The position numbers and the translations under genes were made by a program. A DNA stretch of 64,000 bases from CAIVVT01 sp963757265. GTDB lineage: Bacteria; Acidobacteriota; Terriglobia; Bryobacterales; Bryobacteraceae. Positions within the stretch are counted from its first letter, which is position 1, and every line of letters begins with the position of its first letter. The DNA lies in the NCBI GenBank assembly GCA_963757265.1, contig CAVWRA010000006.1, forward strand, positions 1,860,001-1,924,000, written 5' to 3'. This document shows positions 18,037 to 25,928 of this stretch, piece by piece. The notes under the pieces were generated by a model. That model did no database searches. It worked only from the letters and a program-made list of their open reading frames with translations, and was not told where the DNA came from.

Positions 18037-18615
18037 ATGAAAAGAATAGTGTCGGTCTTGGCGGCAGCCGTCTGGCTGGTGCCAGCCGCATCGGCCGGCT
18101 CAATCTACTTCCAGTTCACGTATAGCGGTCCCGGGGTCAGCGCCAGCGGTATTCTGACGACGACGCCGGTGGCTCCGGGCGAGTACCTGATTACCGGGGT
18201 CAGCGGCCAGCGGAACGGTTCCCCCATTACGGCCTTCCTGTATCCGACCACTGGGGCGCCGGGCAGCCTGGTCTACATCTCCAATGGATCGAGCATCGAC
18301 AATCTGCTGTTCGAGCCGCAGGTCAACGGCCCCTTCAGCGACTGGACGGGGTCGAACGACTCCCCCAGCGGGTTTGTCTTTCAAACCCAGGATGGGCAGT
18401 TCAATCCCTTTACTACGAACGGCCAGACCTACGAGTACAACGTAACGCAGGACGGTTCCAGTGATGGCATCCCGATCCAGTTCTCAGCCGTGGAGACTGG
18501 TCCCGAGCCCGAGACGCTGGCCCTGATCGGCAGCGGCCTGCTGGGGTTGGGCTGGCGGCTGCGGCGTCGCCCTGGAGTGGCGCAGGCTGCTTTCGCCGGC
18601 CGGTTCGAAAACTAG
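18037..18615 (+). CDS. PEP-CTERM sorting-domain protein
   Basis: The 192-residue product has an N-terminal signal peptide (MKRIVSVLAAAVWLVPAASA). Its C-terminal anchor contains the motif PEPETLALIGSGLLGLGW followed by RLRRRP, the classic PEP-CTERM tripartite tail for sorting by exosortase. The middle is a low-complexity, Ser/Thr/Gly-rich beta region with no catalytic motif. About 16 residues (GVAQAAFAGRFEN end) extend beyond the usual basic cluster, which is slightly long for the family. Function is inferred only as a surface or exopolysaccharide-associated protein; no exosortase gene is in the window. Confidence 0.85.
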   Translation: MKRIVSVLAAAVWLVPAASAGSIYFQFTYSGPGVSASGILTTTPVAPGEYLITGVSGQRNGSPITAFLYPTTGAPGSLVYISNGSSIDNLLFEPQVNGPFSDWTGSNDSPSGFVFQTQDGQFNPFTTNGQTYEYNVTQDGSSDGIPIQFSAVETGPEPETLALIGSGLLGLGWRLRRRPGVAQAAFAGRFEN

Positions 18616-19110
18616 ACTGCGGTTCCAATTTTAACTTGATTGTGAGATACCGTAGACACCCCGCCGCTTGCCTTTGATCCTGCGGGTTGCATGTTTTCCT
18701 CTGGGAGATGTCTTTGGCTCAACCAATCTCCAAGTTCGCTCTGCCCGGAAGACCTGCAGGCGGGCAGCCCCGTAATTCCGATGTATTTGGCGAACACCTC
18801 CCCGGCCCCTACGTCATGGTTCGCCTGATTTCCTCGCCCCAGTTGCCTGTTTCTACCAGTCGGCGCCGCCAGCTCACTAGCCTTCGACCTCGGAGAGGCC
18901 CAAGTTGGCCAGCTGGTCGGTAAACCGCGTTTGCAGAAAGCAACTGGACCCGCGGTAGAGGCCTCCGTCTGGGGCGATTCACTGGAAAGGTGGCGAGAAA
19001 GTGCACATCGACATCGAGAGGCGCGACCGGATCACTTGCTGGCTGAATGCCCTCGCCAGCAGCGGCAACCGTCATTATCGGTAGGTAACTGGCTGGGCCA
19101 GGGTGCCGTT
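18616..19110. other. Non-coding gap with palindromic motif copy c and a short coding scrap
   Basis: GGTAAACCGCGTTTGC (18919-18934) is a diverged copy of the dispersed palindromic motif. From 18989 to 19084 a plus frame reads VHIDIERRDRITCWLNALA and ends SGNRHYR before TAG. It has coding-like composition but no start, and looks like the end of a lost gene. Confidence 0.35.
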
Positions 19111-19410
19111 TCAGGATCGGCTGACGGGGCCTCCGACCGGCTCTATCGGGAAGCGCTCGACGAACCTGTCCAAATCCTCATCCGTCAAGCCGTCAGCGCT
19201 GCCATTCGGACGCCTAGCTTCCACGAGTGAGCCGTTCGCGCAGAGCGTACGCTGGCACGTCGCATTCTGCAAGCCCTCTTCCGCGTCAACCGTGCGCACC
19301 ACCACGCGAACACCCTCCCGTGGCTTGTCCCGCGGCGCGAACCGCACCTCAAGCCGGCACACCCGCCGCCCGATTGCCTTTATCGTCCCTCCGCTGGGCC
19401 ATCGGGACAA
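19111..19410 (-). CDS. Conserved-looking small hypothetical, start codon in doubt
   Basis: The frame encodes about 90-99 residues (AIGRRVCRLEVRFAPRDKP, then GLQNATCQRTLCANGSLVEA and LTDEDLDRFVERFPIEP). The composition and spacing look like a real soluble protein of a family I believe is common in Acidobacteriota, but I cannot name it. The best ribosome site (GGAGGG) sits just upstream of an ATA codon (19381-19383), exactly where such a protein would begin. The nearest legal start is a TTG at 19410. The original ATG may have mutated. It is divergent from the HTH gene at 19847. Confidence 0.45.
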   Translation of the reverse strand: MSRWPSGGTIKAIGRRVCRLEVRFAPRDKPREGVRVVVRTVDAEEGLQNATCQRTLCANGSLVEARRPNGSADGLTDEDLDRFVERFPIEPVGGPVSRS

Positions 19411-19562
19411 GTGGTCTCAACGCTAACCAATGGGTGATCAACTTCCCAATTCATTAACACGGGGATCGCGACACTTCCAGCCCCCATTCACCGCCCCGCT
19501 CCGCACCCCGAACCGGCCTCCCAAATTCCCCAACTCGACATTTCGACACGACACCCCCCTTG

Positions 19563-19626
19563 CCCGCCGCAGCGCGACTTGGCCGCGGTAGCTCGCACAG
19601 CAGAGGCGGCAGCGCGAAGGAGGGCG
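19563..19626 (+). repeat. SSHSGGG-type repeat, copy A
   Basis: The sequence ARCGCGACTTGGCCGCGGTAGC continues with TCGCACAGCAGAGGCGGC. Read in the plus frame it gives ARLGRGSSHSRGGSAKEGA. Copies B-D follow. Confidence 0.6.
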
Positions 19627-19680
19627 CCACCCGGCCTCCCAAATTCCCCAACCCGCCATTTCGACACGACACTCCCTTTG

Positions 19681-19730
19681 CCAGCCGTAGCGCGACTTGG
19701 CCGCGGCAGCGCGCAGGAGGGCGCCCCCGG
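19681..19730 (+). repeat. SSHSGGG-type repeat, copy B (internally shortened)
   Basis: The outer parts of copy A are present (CGACTTGGCCGCGG and GGAGGGCGC) but the central GTAGCTCGCACAGC part is missing. Confidence 0.5.
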
Positions 19731-19846
19731 TCACAATCTTTTCAATGCCCTTATCCCATTGATTCAACTGGCATTAGCAGGCGAATGCGGAGGCGAAAAT
19801 CCATTGACACCGCCAGCTATCCTCATTGTTGGAGGCCGGTCTTCTC

Positions 19847-20248
19847 ATGACCACCGCAACGCTACACTCCGCCACACCACTGTCGGATTCGGCTTTGTTC
19901 CTCTCTTTTTCCGCGCGGCTCTCCGAGCGCCAGCGCGCGGCCCTCTCCGCGCTCGCCGCCGGCCGCCCCATCCTCGCCGCCGCCGCCTCGGCCGGCGTCC
20001 ACCGCTCCACCCTCCACGGCTGGCTCAGCCACTCCGCGGACTTCCAAGCCGCCTATGCCGCCCTCTGCCGCCACCAATCCGAATCCGACTCCGACCTCGC
20101 CGCCATCGCCCGCGCCTCTCTCCAGGCCCTCATCACCGACCCCGCCACCCCCGCCGCGCTCCGCCTCCGCGCCATCCAGACGGCCCTGAAGCTCGTCCAG
20201 TCCCGTCCCATCAGCGCCCCTGTTCCCAGCCCTCGAACGCCCTCCTGA
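19847..20248 (+). CDS. Helix-turn-helix protein, N-terminal part of a disrupted gene
   Basis: The 133-residue frame has an HTH like those of terminase small subunits and transposase-linked proteins (SERQRAALSALAAGRPILAA, then AAASAGVHRSTLHGWLSHSA). A helical segment (DLAAIARASLQALITDPATP, then ALRLRAIQTALKL) follows. The ATG at 19847 has GGAGG 9 nt upstream. The frame ends after PSPRTPS, but a second plus frame beginning about 20225 continues with coding-like sequence and two in-frame repeats, and a SEC-C tail appears beyond the IS110 element. The original gene was therefore longer (perhaps 270-300 codons) and is now broken by a frameshift and an insertion. The native function is unknown. Confidence 0.6.
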   Translation: MTTATLHSATPLSDSALFLSFSARLSERQRAALSALAAGRPILAAAASAGVHRSTLHGWLSHSADFQAAYAALCRHQSESDSDLAAIARASLQALITDPATPAALRLRAIQTALKLVQSRPISAPVPSPRTPS

Positions 20249-20318
20249 CGCGCCCCTGCCGCCGCCCGCCGAATCCCGCCAACCCGCTGTCCAGCCTACA
20301 CTTCCGCCCGCTCCCTGG

Positions 20319-20392
20319 CCCGCCGTAGCTCGACCTGGCTGCGGTAGCTCGCAGAGCGCAGGCGGCACAGCGGAGCAGGGCACGCCCAGCCC
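20319..20392 (+). repeat. SSHSGGG-type repeat, copy C
   Basis: CGTAGCTCGACCTGGCTGCG continues with GTAGCTCGCAGAGCGCAGGC. In the phase of the broken HTH gene it reads ARPGCGSSQSAGGTAEQGT. Confidence 0.55.
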
Positions 20393-20520
20393 TCTCCCCA
20401 GCGCTCCACCCACGCCCTCGCCCGGCTCATCGGAGCCCACCAGCAGCGCCGCCGAGCGCGCCGCGCTGCTGGCCACCCTCCACGCCGCCCGTGAGCGCCT
20501 CGGCCTCCTTCCACCCGGTT

Positions 20521-20590
20521 CGCCCGCCGTAGTTCCACTTGGCCGCGGTAGCTCGCACAGCGGAGGCGGCAGAGCGAACGAGGGCTCCCG
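20521..20590 (+). repeat. SSHSGGG-type repeat, copy D
   Basis: CGTAGTTCCACTTGGCCGCG continues with GTAGCTCGCACAGCGGAGGC. In the phase of the broken HTH gene it reads VPLGRGSSHSGGGRANEGS. It lies 18 bp left of the IS110 element. Confidence 0.6.
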
Positions 20591-20607
20591 CTCGTTGCAG
20601 AGATGGA

Positions 20608-22148
20608 ATGAGAAGGCCGGCCCCCGGCGGGATGCGTTAAGCTCCCAATGGTTGCGCACTCGAAGTGCAAAAGGAGACCGGCCATGAAGCAGAATACCAC
20701 TGTGAAACGGAGACCGAAAGGTGAGTCCGCAGGCCCGCGCGGGCCGATCACGATCGGCCTGGACCTGGGCGACAAAAGCAGTCGCTATTGCGTGCTCAAC
20801 GAGCGGGGCGAGGTAGTGCGGGAGGCCAGCGCGGCGACGACGAAGAAGGGGCTGTGCCAGGCCTTCGGCGCGCGGCCGCGCTGCCGGATCGCGCTCGAGG
20901 TGGGCACGCACTCGCCGTGGGTGAGCCGCCTGCTGAGCCAGCTGGGCCATGAGGTGATCGTGGCCAACGCGCGCCAGGTGCGGCTGATCAGCCACAGCAG
21001 TCGCAAGGACGACCGGTTGGATGCGCAGACGCTGGCGCGGCTGGCGCGCGTCGATCCGCAGTTGCTGCGGCCGATCCGCCATCGCAGCGAGAAAGCGCAG
21101 CGGGACCTGATGACGATCCGGGTCCGCGCGACGCTCGTGGAGGCGCGCACGGCGCTGATCAACGCGGCGCGCGGACTGGCGAAGGCCGCTGGGCGAGCGG
21201 CTGCCGGCCTGCGACGCCGACAATCTGGGAACGGCGCGGCTGGAGGCGCTGCCCGGCGACTTGCAGGCGGCGCTAAAACCGCTGCTGGAGCAAGTGGAAT
21301 CGATGACGGTGAAGATCCACGCGTTGGACCAGCAACTGGAGCAGATCGCCCGGGAACAATACCCGGAAACCCAACTCCTCAAGCAGGTGAGCGGAGTCGG
21401 GACTTTGATCGCTCTGACATTTATCTTGACGGTGGAAGACCGCGAGCGCTTTCAAAACAGCCGTGACGTGGGCTGCTACGTCGGCCTGCGGCCCAGGCGC
21501 AGCGAGTCGGGCCAGAGCCAGCCGCAGCTGCGCATCACCAAGGAAGGCGACATCTATCTGCGGACCATGCTGGTGCAGGGCGCGCATTACATTCTGGGCT
21601 GGCGCGGGCCGGACACGGACCTGCGGCGCTGGGGGCTGAAGCTGGCCGTGCGCGGCGGCAAGAACGCCAAGAAGCGGGCCATCGTCGCGGTGGCGCGGAA
21701 ACTGGCCGTGCTGCTGCATCGATTGTGGACCACGGGCGAAGTCTATGAGCCGCTCCGCAACAGCAACGCCCGCTCGCGTTTGAAACGAGCGGCAGCTTAA
21801 ATGGATTGGAGTGTGATGCAAATCGCCGGGTTCGGGTGACTGCGAGGTCGCGGCGGAAGAGCGTTCCTGGAAACGGGGGCGCCACTTCGGCACAGAGATG
21901 GCAGCACCCGTTCGAAATTGAGGACCCCAACTGGCACCGGAGCAAACCGCTCCATCAAGAGTGCGAATGGAAGCAGGGCGATCCGGCGGTGGCGGAACAG
22001 ACAACAGAGCATTGCCGGGAACAGGCGGCAGAACAGAGCAGTGCTGAGAATAGGAAGACGCGAGGACGCCGCGGCGCCTCCCGTCGGTCGGCCAACAGCG
22101 GCAGGAAAGAATTTGAGAAAAAACCCTTGACCGGGGCAGCCTTCTCAT
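20608..22148 (+). mobile_element. IS110-family element (IS1111-like, with subterminal inverted repeats)
   Basis: A 1.54-kb element is bounded by the inverted repeats ATGAGAAGGC (20608-20617) and GCCTTCTCAT (22139-22148). It carries one transposase gene with a frameshift. Inverted repeats of this kind mark the IS1111 subgroup. AAAAAACCCTTGACC near the right end (22118-22132) is promoter-like and points outward, as expected for the junction promoter of circularised IS110 elements. The left non-coding end (20608-20683) is short and the right non-coding end (21801-22138) is long, the arrangement expected if a bridge RNA is encoded downstream in IS1111-type elements. It interrupts the HTH/SEC-C gene. 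Confidence 0.7.
20684..21800 (+). pseudogene. IS110-family transposase with one frameshift
   Basis: The first frame starts at ATG 20684 (AAAGGAG upstream) and encodes the RuvC-like DEDD domain: Asp in GLDLGDKSSRY, Glu in IALEVGTHSPW, and the Asp pair in SRKDDRLDAQTLARL. A second frame, one base out, carries the C-terminal Tnp_20 domain with VSGVGTLIALTFILTVEDRE, GCYVGLRPRRSESG and the downstream serine region. The frames meet at about 21185-21190, where AAGGCCGCTGGGCGAG should read without one C to give LGERLPACDADNLG. Intact IS110 transposases are 340-400 residues; the combined product would be about 372. It is inactive as it stands unless the ribosome shifts. Confidence 0.75.
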
Positions 22149-22150
22149 GG

Positions 22151-22292
22151 AAGCCGCGACCGTCAGGGAGCGGGAACGGCCACCCCCCGCAACGCCTCCT
22201 GCCCCTGCGGCTCGAAGCTGAAGTTCAAGCGCTGCTGCGGCAAAAACGCCCCCACCCGTCCTCCATGCCGCGGCCTCCTGGGGGTCAATTGA
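22151..22292 (+). pseudogene. SEC-C zinc-motif tail cut off from its gene by IS110
   Basis: The frame reads NASCPCGSKLKFKRCCGKNA and ends at TGA 22290-22292. CPCGSxxKFKxCCG is the SEC-C zinc-binding motif known from the SecA C-terminus. No start codon precedes it; the frame begins at the right end of the IS110 element. Its only sensible partner is the HTH frame on the other side of the element, which would make an HTH-SEC-C protein. Confidence 0.65.
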
Positions 22293-22659
22293 CGTGAAGA
22301 TCGACCGGCCGGCTCAGCACCCGGAGGTTAGCACTGCCTGTTAACCATTCGGTGCCGGCGCGTTACCGCGTTCGATCGCGATGGGAGGATGCGGCCAGCC
22401 GCTAAGATGACGCCCATCAGCTGGGCCGCCGGCCACATCTGAGGGACGGTTCAAACCGCTTCATCTCAATGGGTTCCACGGGCGCTCATGGGCTGCAGGT
22501 CTTGCACTGATAACAAGCTGAGAAGGTTTCGGCGTAGGTCTTAGCTCCCCATGCGCTAGAATCACAAAACTCCGCCTGCGCAATGCGCCAAAGGCCCTTA
22601 GCCATCAGCAACTTCTGGTAAAACCGGAACCACGGACGTATTCCTTCGTTGAGGGCAGT
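22293..22659. other. Non-coding gap with partial copy of the 150-bp dispersed repeat
   Basis: No gene is visible. Positions 22490-22556 match the left half of the repeat at 1231-1300 (GGGCTGCAGGTCTTGC ... GGCGTAGGTCTTAGCTCCCC). Confidence 0.5.
22490..22556. repeat. Dispersed 150-bp repeat, left-half copy
   Basis: It matches 1231-1300 with several substitutions, and breaks off at CCCCATGCGC. Confidence 0.55.
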
Positions 22660-24405
22660 CTACGGAAAGGGCCAGGATGCCGCAACCACCGGCAGAAGCA
22701 TAGCGATCCAGACGCCGGCAGCTCGCGCAGCAGCACCCAAGCTGTGGTCGCGAACTCCACGCCAAACCGCAGCGGGCAGCGCGAACAACACCAATGGCAC
22801 GGCGGCGGCCATCCAGAGCGGGATTCCGGGAAGCCAAGCCAGTGGAATCGCCAGCATCGCTGCAGCCAGCCCGTTCAGAATTGCTCGCCACCAGGGAGAG
22901 TGGCGTAACGCACGGTCCACGCAGGAGGCCAGCAGGCCGGCGCCCAGCACCATCGCCAGGAGTCGCCTCGCGGCGGCCATCAGGATCGTCTTCAGCGAGC
23001 CGATCGCTCCGTCCTCATCCTCGGCCGCCCGCAGCTTCATCATCCGTGACTCCATCTCCCGGAAGCTCGCGTAGACAGCCGGTGTCATTGCCGGTACGTG
23101 TTGCAGGTCTTCCAGTCGCTCGAGGGGAACGGCGCGCTCCAGGTTGCCGGCCAACTCCGGACTTACGCCAGGCACCCCCAGCAATTCGTTGCGCGTGGCC
23201 GCATTCAGATCGAAGGTGTGGACGCGCGGCGCCGCCCGGAACTGGTCGAACAGAGTGGTGCCAGTGAGGAAACTCGGGTTAGCCAGCCAGATTTCCTGAG
23301 AGCGCGCGGGGACGGATGCGCCGAAGCTCTCGCGAACGACCTCTTCGAGCACGATAGCGTCGCCGGGGAAGGTCTTCTTCCAAGCGCCGATCAATCCTGC
23401 GACGTTCTTCGGCTGGTGTTTTTCGAGCACCTGGAACAGCGCGCGATAGTACCCTTCCAGAGTTCCGTCATAGTGCGCTGCCAGGGCCGGCGCCTGCGTC
23501 ATGCGCCAGGCGAAGTGCGCGATGACTCCTTCGTTGGCCATCAGGCGGCGTACCGGCGTCCACGGTTCGCCGCTATCACCGGGTAGGACGTTTTCGGCCA
23601 GGTACGCCTTCCATGCCGCACTCGGGCCGCGTGCGGTCAGCTCCGACCCGGCTCGCGACGGACGGGCGTAGGAGTTTTCCTTCACGCCCCAATAGCGCAG
23701 CGCCTGCTCGTACTGGCTGAACCACAGCGGGAACGAGATTCTCCAACGCCAGGCGAACGGCCACGGTGTGGTCAATTCACGCGCGTAGGCGGACATGGCG
23801 GCCCGCGCGCGCTCGCGGAAATAGGGGTCCGTGGCGAGCTTTCGTGTTGCCGGATCGCCGCCAGCATCGTCCACCGCGAGAATCTGGCAGTGTTCCGCGA
23901 ATCCTTCGTCGAATGCAACCAAGGGATCGGTGCGGACTCCCAAGGCGTGAGTCTGGTTCGATCCGCCGGGGCCGGGCTCTCCCGTCAGTTGCCGGAGAAT
24001 AACATGGAACAGTTCATGGGGGAAGATCTGGTCCATGGCGCCGAAGCGACCGTGGAGTAGTTGCCCGCCCTCTTTCAGGTTGACATACCACGCCTCGCGC
24101 CGCTCTTGGCCGTCGAGAAGGTAGCCTCGGCGCGGGAAGCCGCCTTCGTTGCGGGTCAAGCACAGAACTGCGGACTCGGCGCGACCGGTGCGGGCGGTTT
24201 GCAGCTCGCGATAGAGGCGCAGCAGCCGTCCAGAGAATCCTTTCTCCAATCCAGCGCGATACTCGGCCGCGCGCGGGTGCGGGCGCACTACCGGGAGACC
24301 GTCGCGCTGCTCGCCCGTGGTCTGTAGCACCGTGAGCAACTCGTCGCCCGCCGCGTGGGCCGGGATCGCCGCCAGCAGTAAGAAAACATGGCAGCATACT
24401 CGCAT
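22660..24405 (-). CDS. Exported, membrane-anchored HExxH protein with a helix-hairpin-helix region
   Basis: The 581-residue product begins MRVCCHVFLLLAAIPAHAAG, a signal peptide. A zinc-metallopeptidase-like site is visible: HELFH at 130-134 and a downstream glutamate in AFDEGFAEH (about 167). Residues about 415-465 (VHTFDLNAATRNELLGVPGV, then LERLEDLQHVPAMTP) form a ComEA-like helix-hairpin-helix pair. The C-terminal 120 residues contain three or four membrane segments (for example ILNGLAAAMLAIPLAWLPGI). The start at 24405 is chosen because GGAG lies 5 nt upstream and the leader starts there; the longer frame reads back through the dispersed repeat. I do not recognise the complete architecture. 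The peptidase role is inferred from the motif alone. Confidence 0.6.
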   Translation of the reverse strand: MRVCCHVFLLLAAIPAHAAGDELLTVLQTTGEQRDGLPVVRPHPRAAEYRAGLEKGFSGRLLRLYRELQTARTGRAESAVLCLTRNEGGFPRRGYLLDGQERREAWYVNLKEGGQLLHGRFGAMDQIFPHELFHVILRQLTGEPGPGGSNQTHALGVRTDPLVAFDEGFAEHCQILAVDDAGGDPATRKLATDPYFRERARAAMSAYARELTTPWPFAWRWRISFPLWFSQYEQALRYWGVKENSYARPSRAGSELTARGPSAAWKAYLAENVLPGDSGEPWTPVRRLMANEGVIAHFAWRMTQAPALAAHYDGTLEGYYRALFQVLEKHQPKNVAGLIGAWKKTFPGDAIVLEEVVRESFGASVPARSQEIWLANPSFLTGTTLFDQFRAAPRVHTFDLNAATRNELLGVPGVSPELAGNLERAVPLERLEDLQHVPAMTPAVYASFREMESRMMKLRAAEDEDGAIGSLKTILMAAARRLLAMVLGAGLLASCVDRALRHSPWWRAILNGLAAAMLAIPLAWLPGIPLWMAAAVPLVLFALPAAVWRGVRDHSLGAAARAAGVWIAMLLPVVAASWPFP

Positions 24406-24502
24406 GCACAGCTCCATTCGTAGACACATACTATTAAACGGCCTGGCTAGGGGCGCTGCAATGGCGGCTTGAGGTTGGGTAAGAGGTTGGACAGTGCGAG
24501 AA

Positions 24503-24597
24503 TTGCTCCCCAAGAGGAACGCAGGTACGAAATGCTGAATGGAGAAATCCGCCAGAGCGGCTTTCTCCGCTGTGTTAACCGGGAGGGGGAATTCGGA
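24503..24597. repeat. Dispersed 150-bp repeat, right-half copy
   Basis: It matches 1288-1380 at roughly 85% by eye, including CGCAGGTACGAAATG and GTGTTAACCGG. It contains a strong hairpin, GGAGAAATCCGC ... GCGGCTTTCTCC. It lies directly upstream of the HExxH gene. Confidence 0.6.
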
Positions 24598-24704
24598 GAC
24601 GCGCCGGCTGCTCAAACAACACGACGTTTGCCGCGGCCTGCACGCGCAGGCCAGACGCCACCCAGTTCAGCAGGAACCCTTTGTCGATTGCTTCCGATCG
24701 CTGC

Positions 24705-24947
24705 TCAAATCAAAGCATAGCTGGCGGGGTCGAAGACACCCGCATGGGTCCGCCGCATTTCGTCCAGCAGCGTGGCCTCGTCAGCAGGCAGGCCCTGCAA
24801 CTCGCTCTCGGTCCGCTCCAGCCAGCCAGTCTCTTTTTTACCCAGAGTGAGCGCGCCACAAGCCACTACGCGATCGAGGATGCGCACGGCAGCCAAGCCG
24901 GCCGCCACGGCGGCTTGGTAGTGCGAGTTCGAGGCGACAATCGCCAA
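24705..24947 (-). pseudogene. Unassigned C-terminal protein fragment
   Basis: The frame reads AIVASNSHYQAAVAAGLAAV, then RILDRVVACGALTLGKK, then ends EMRRTHAGVFDPASYALI. It looks coding and has a natural-looking end, but it has no ribosome site or clear start. It abuts the AraC-type remnant on the opposite strand, so both were probably trimmed by the same deletion. I do not recognise the family. Confidence 0.35.
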
Positions 24948-24975
24948 GGCGATCTCGATGGCGGCGGGCGGGGAG

Positions 24976-25574
24976 ATCCGGGAACTTCTCAGCCGCGAAG
25001 AGATTCAGGTGGCTGAGGCGCCCCCTAACACTCCGGCCATGGCGACTGGCGAAGCCACAGTGGAATTCCTCAGTGCATGATGCCGGCTCATGGACCTGTT
25101 GGACACGCCGCAGGACATTCCTTTTCTGAGTGGCCTGATTCAGCGCGAGATCATTTACCGAATCCTTCGGGGGCCAGAGGGGGCGCGCCTTCGAGCGATT
25201 GCAACGCTGGGAGATCAGAGCCACCGTACGGCTATGGCGATCGCGTGGATCAGAACGAACTACGCAAAGCCGCTACGGGTGGAAGATCTCGCTCAAGTCG
25301 CGGGAATGGGGCTGTCAACGCTGCACAACCATTTCCGGGCGCTGACCGCCATGAGTCTTCTGCAGCAGCAGAAGCAGATGAGGTTGCAGACAGCGCGAGG
25401 ATGCATGCTTATCGATGGTCTGGACGCCGCAAGTGCGGCCTTTGAGGTCGGATACGAAAGTGCCAGCCATTTAATCGCGAATACAGGCGTCTCTTCGGCC
25501 AACCACCGATGAGAGACATTCGGACCGTTCGCTCGCCAAGAGCTCCGTCATTGGAGTCCGTCAACAATGGGTAA
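24976..25574 (+). pseudogene. AraC-family regulator: N-truncated, one stop, one frameshift
   Basis: From 24976 the frame encodes the end of the AraC_N ligand domain (SREEIQVAEAPPNTPAMATG, EATVEFLSA), then TGA, then continues in frame CRLMDLLDTPQDIPFLSGLI. The first HTH follows (PLRVEDLAQVAGMGLSTLHN), then the second (DAASAAFEVGYESAS). After that a shift of frame near 25460 is needed to read the normal end, QPFNREYRRLFGQPPMRDIR. The normal protein is about 300 residues. Translation could restart at ATG 25090 and give a 140-residue HTH-containing piece, but its second helix-turn-helix would lack its end. Confidence 0.75.
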
Positions 25575-25928
25575 GAACGCTATCTGGTCGTGACAGTTTC
25601 CGTGAAGCGCCGTTGAAGTCCAGCCACCCAAGTGTGACCGTTCCTGGGCGCTTGGCCATCCGGAAGCAATCCACATGATCGAGAAGTCGCCATCTCGTAC
25701 AAGGGGACGGCACGATAAACGGCGTTTACGGAAAGTACCCCACTGCCGACTCGGGGGTGCAAAGCGACCGGCTGTTTCGCGGTTCTGTATTGAGGTTCAT
25801 GAGCGCGAGCCGAGCCGAAGCACGTCCGTAACGGTACCGTTCTTGTTCGGGTGAACGAAGGGGCATCCCATGTGGCACGCTCGCCGCAAATGTGGTCGCA
25901 GGCGGTATCGTGGCGTAAGGCGCCAAGA
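25575..25928. other. Non-coding gap with palindromic motif copy d
   Basis: GATAAACGGCGTTTACGG (25714-25731), followed by AAAGTACCCCAC, is the best-preserved copy of the dispersed palindromic motif. No gene is supported in either strand. Confidence 0.4.
25714..25731. repeat. Palindromic motif copy d (TAAACGGCGTTTACGG)
   Basis: The core TAAACGGCGTTTA is perfectly palindromic except for the central base pair. Related copies occur at 259, 11645 and 18919. Confidence 0.5.

Larger units (their letters stand above)
19514..19749. repeat. Tandem duplication, 118-bp unit, two copies
   Basis: CGGCCTCCCAAATTCCCC starts at 19514 and again at 19632. Each unit continues with CATTTCGACACGACAC and then a copy of the SSHSGGG-type repeat. 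The second unit has an internal deletion in that repeat. It is a recent local duplication. Confidence 0.7.
20249..20607 (+). pseudogene. Frameshifted continuation of the HTH gene, carrying two in-frame repeats
   Basis: The plus frame (in phase from about 20225) reads LERPPDAPLPPPAESRQPAV, then a repeat (ARPGCGSSQSAGGTAEQGT), then SSAAERAALLATLHAARERL, then a second repeat (VPLGRGSSHSGGGRANEGS) and stops being meaningful at the IS110 left end. The helix AAERAALLATLHAARERLGL is the kind of segment found near the end of this HTH family. Both repeats keep the frame open, and the IS interrupts it about 18 bp after the second. Confidence 0.55.

Noticed and set aside
19560..20600. CRISPR array
   Set aside because: The repeats differ in length, spacing and internal content and have no spacers of uniform size.
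19862..21382. A 506-codon minus frame across the HTH and IS110 region
   Set aside because: It is an antisense shadow spanning two unrelated loci, including the transposase, with Arg/Gly-rich nonsense sequence.
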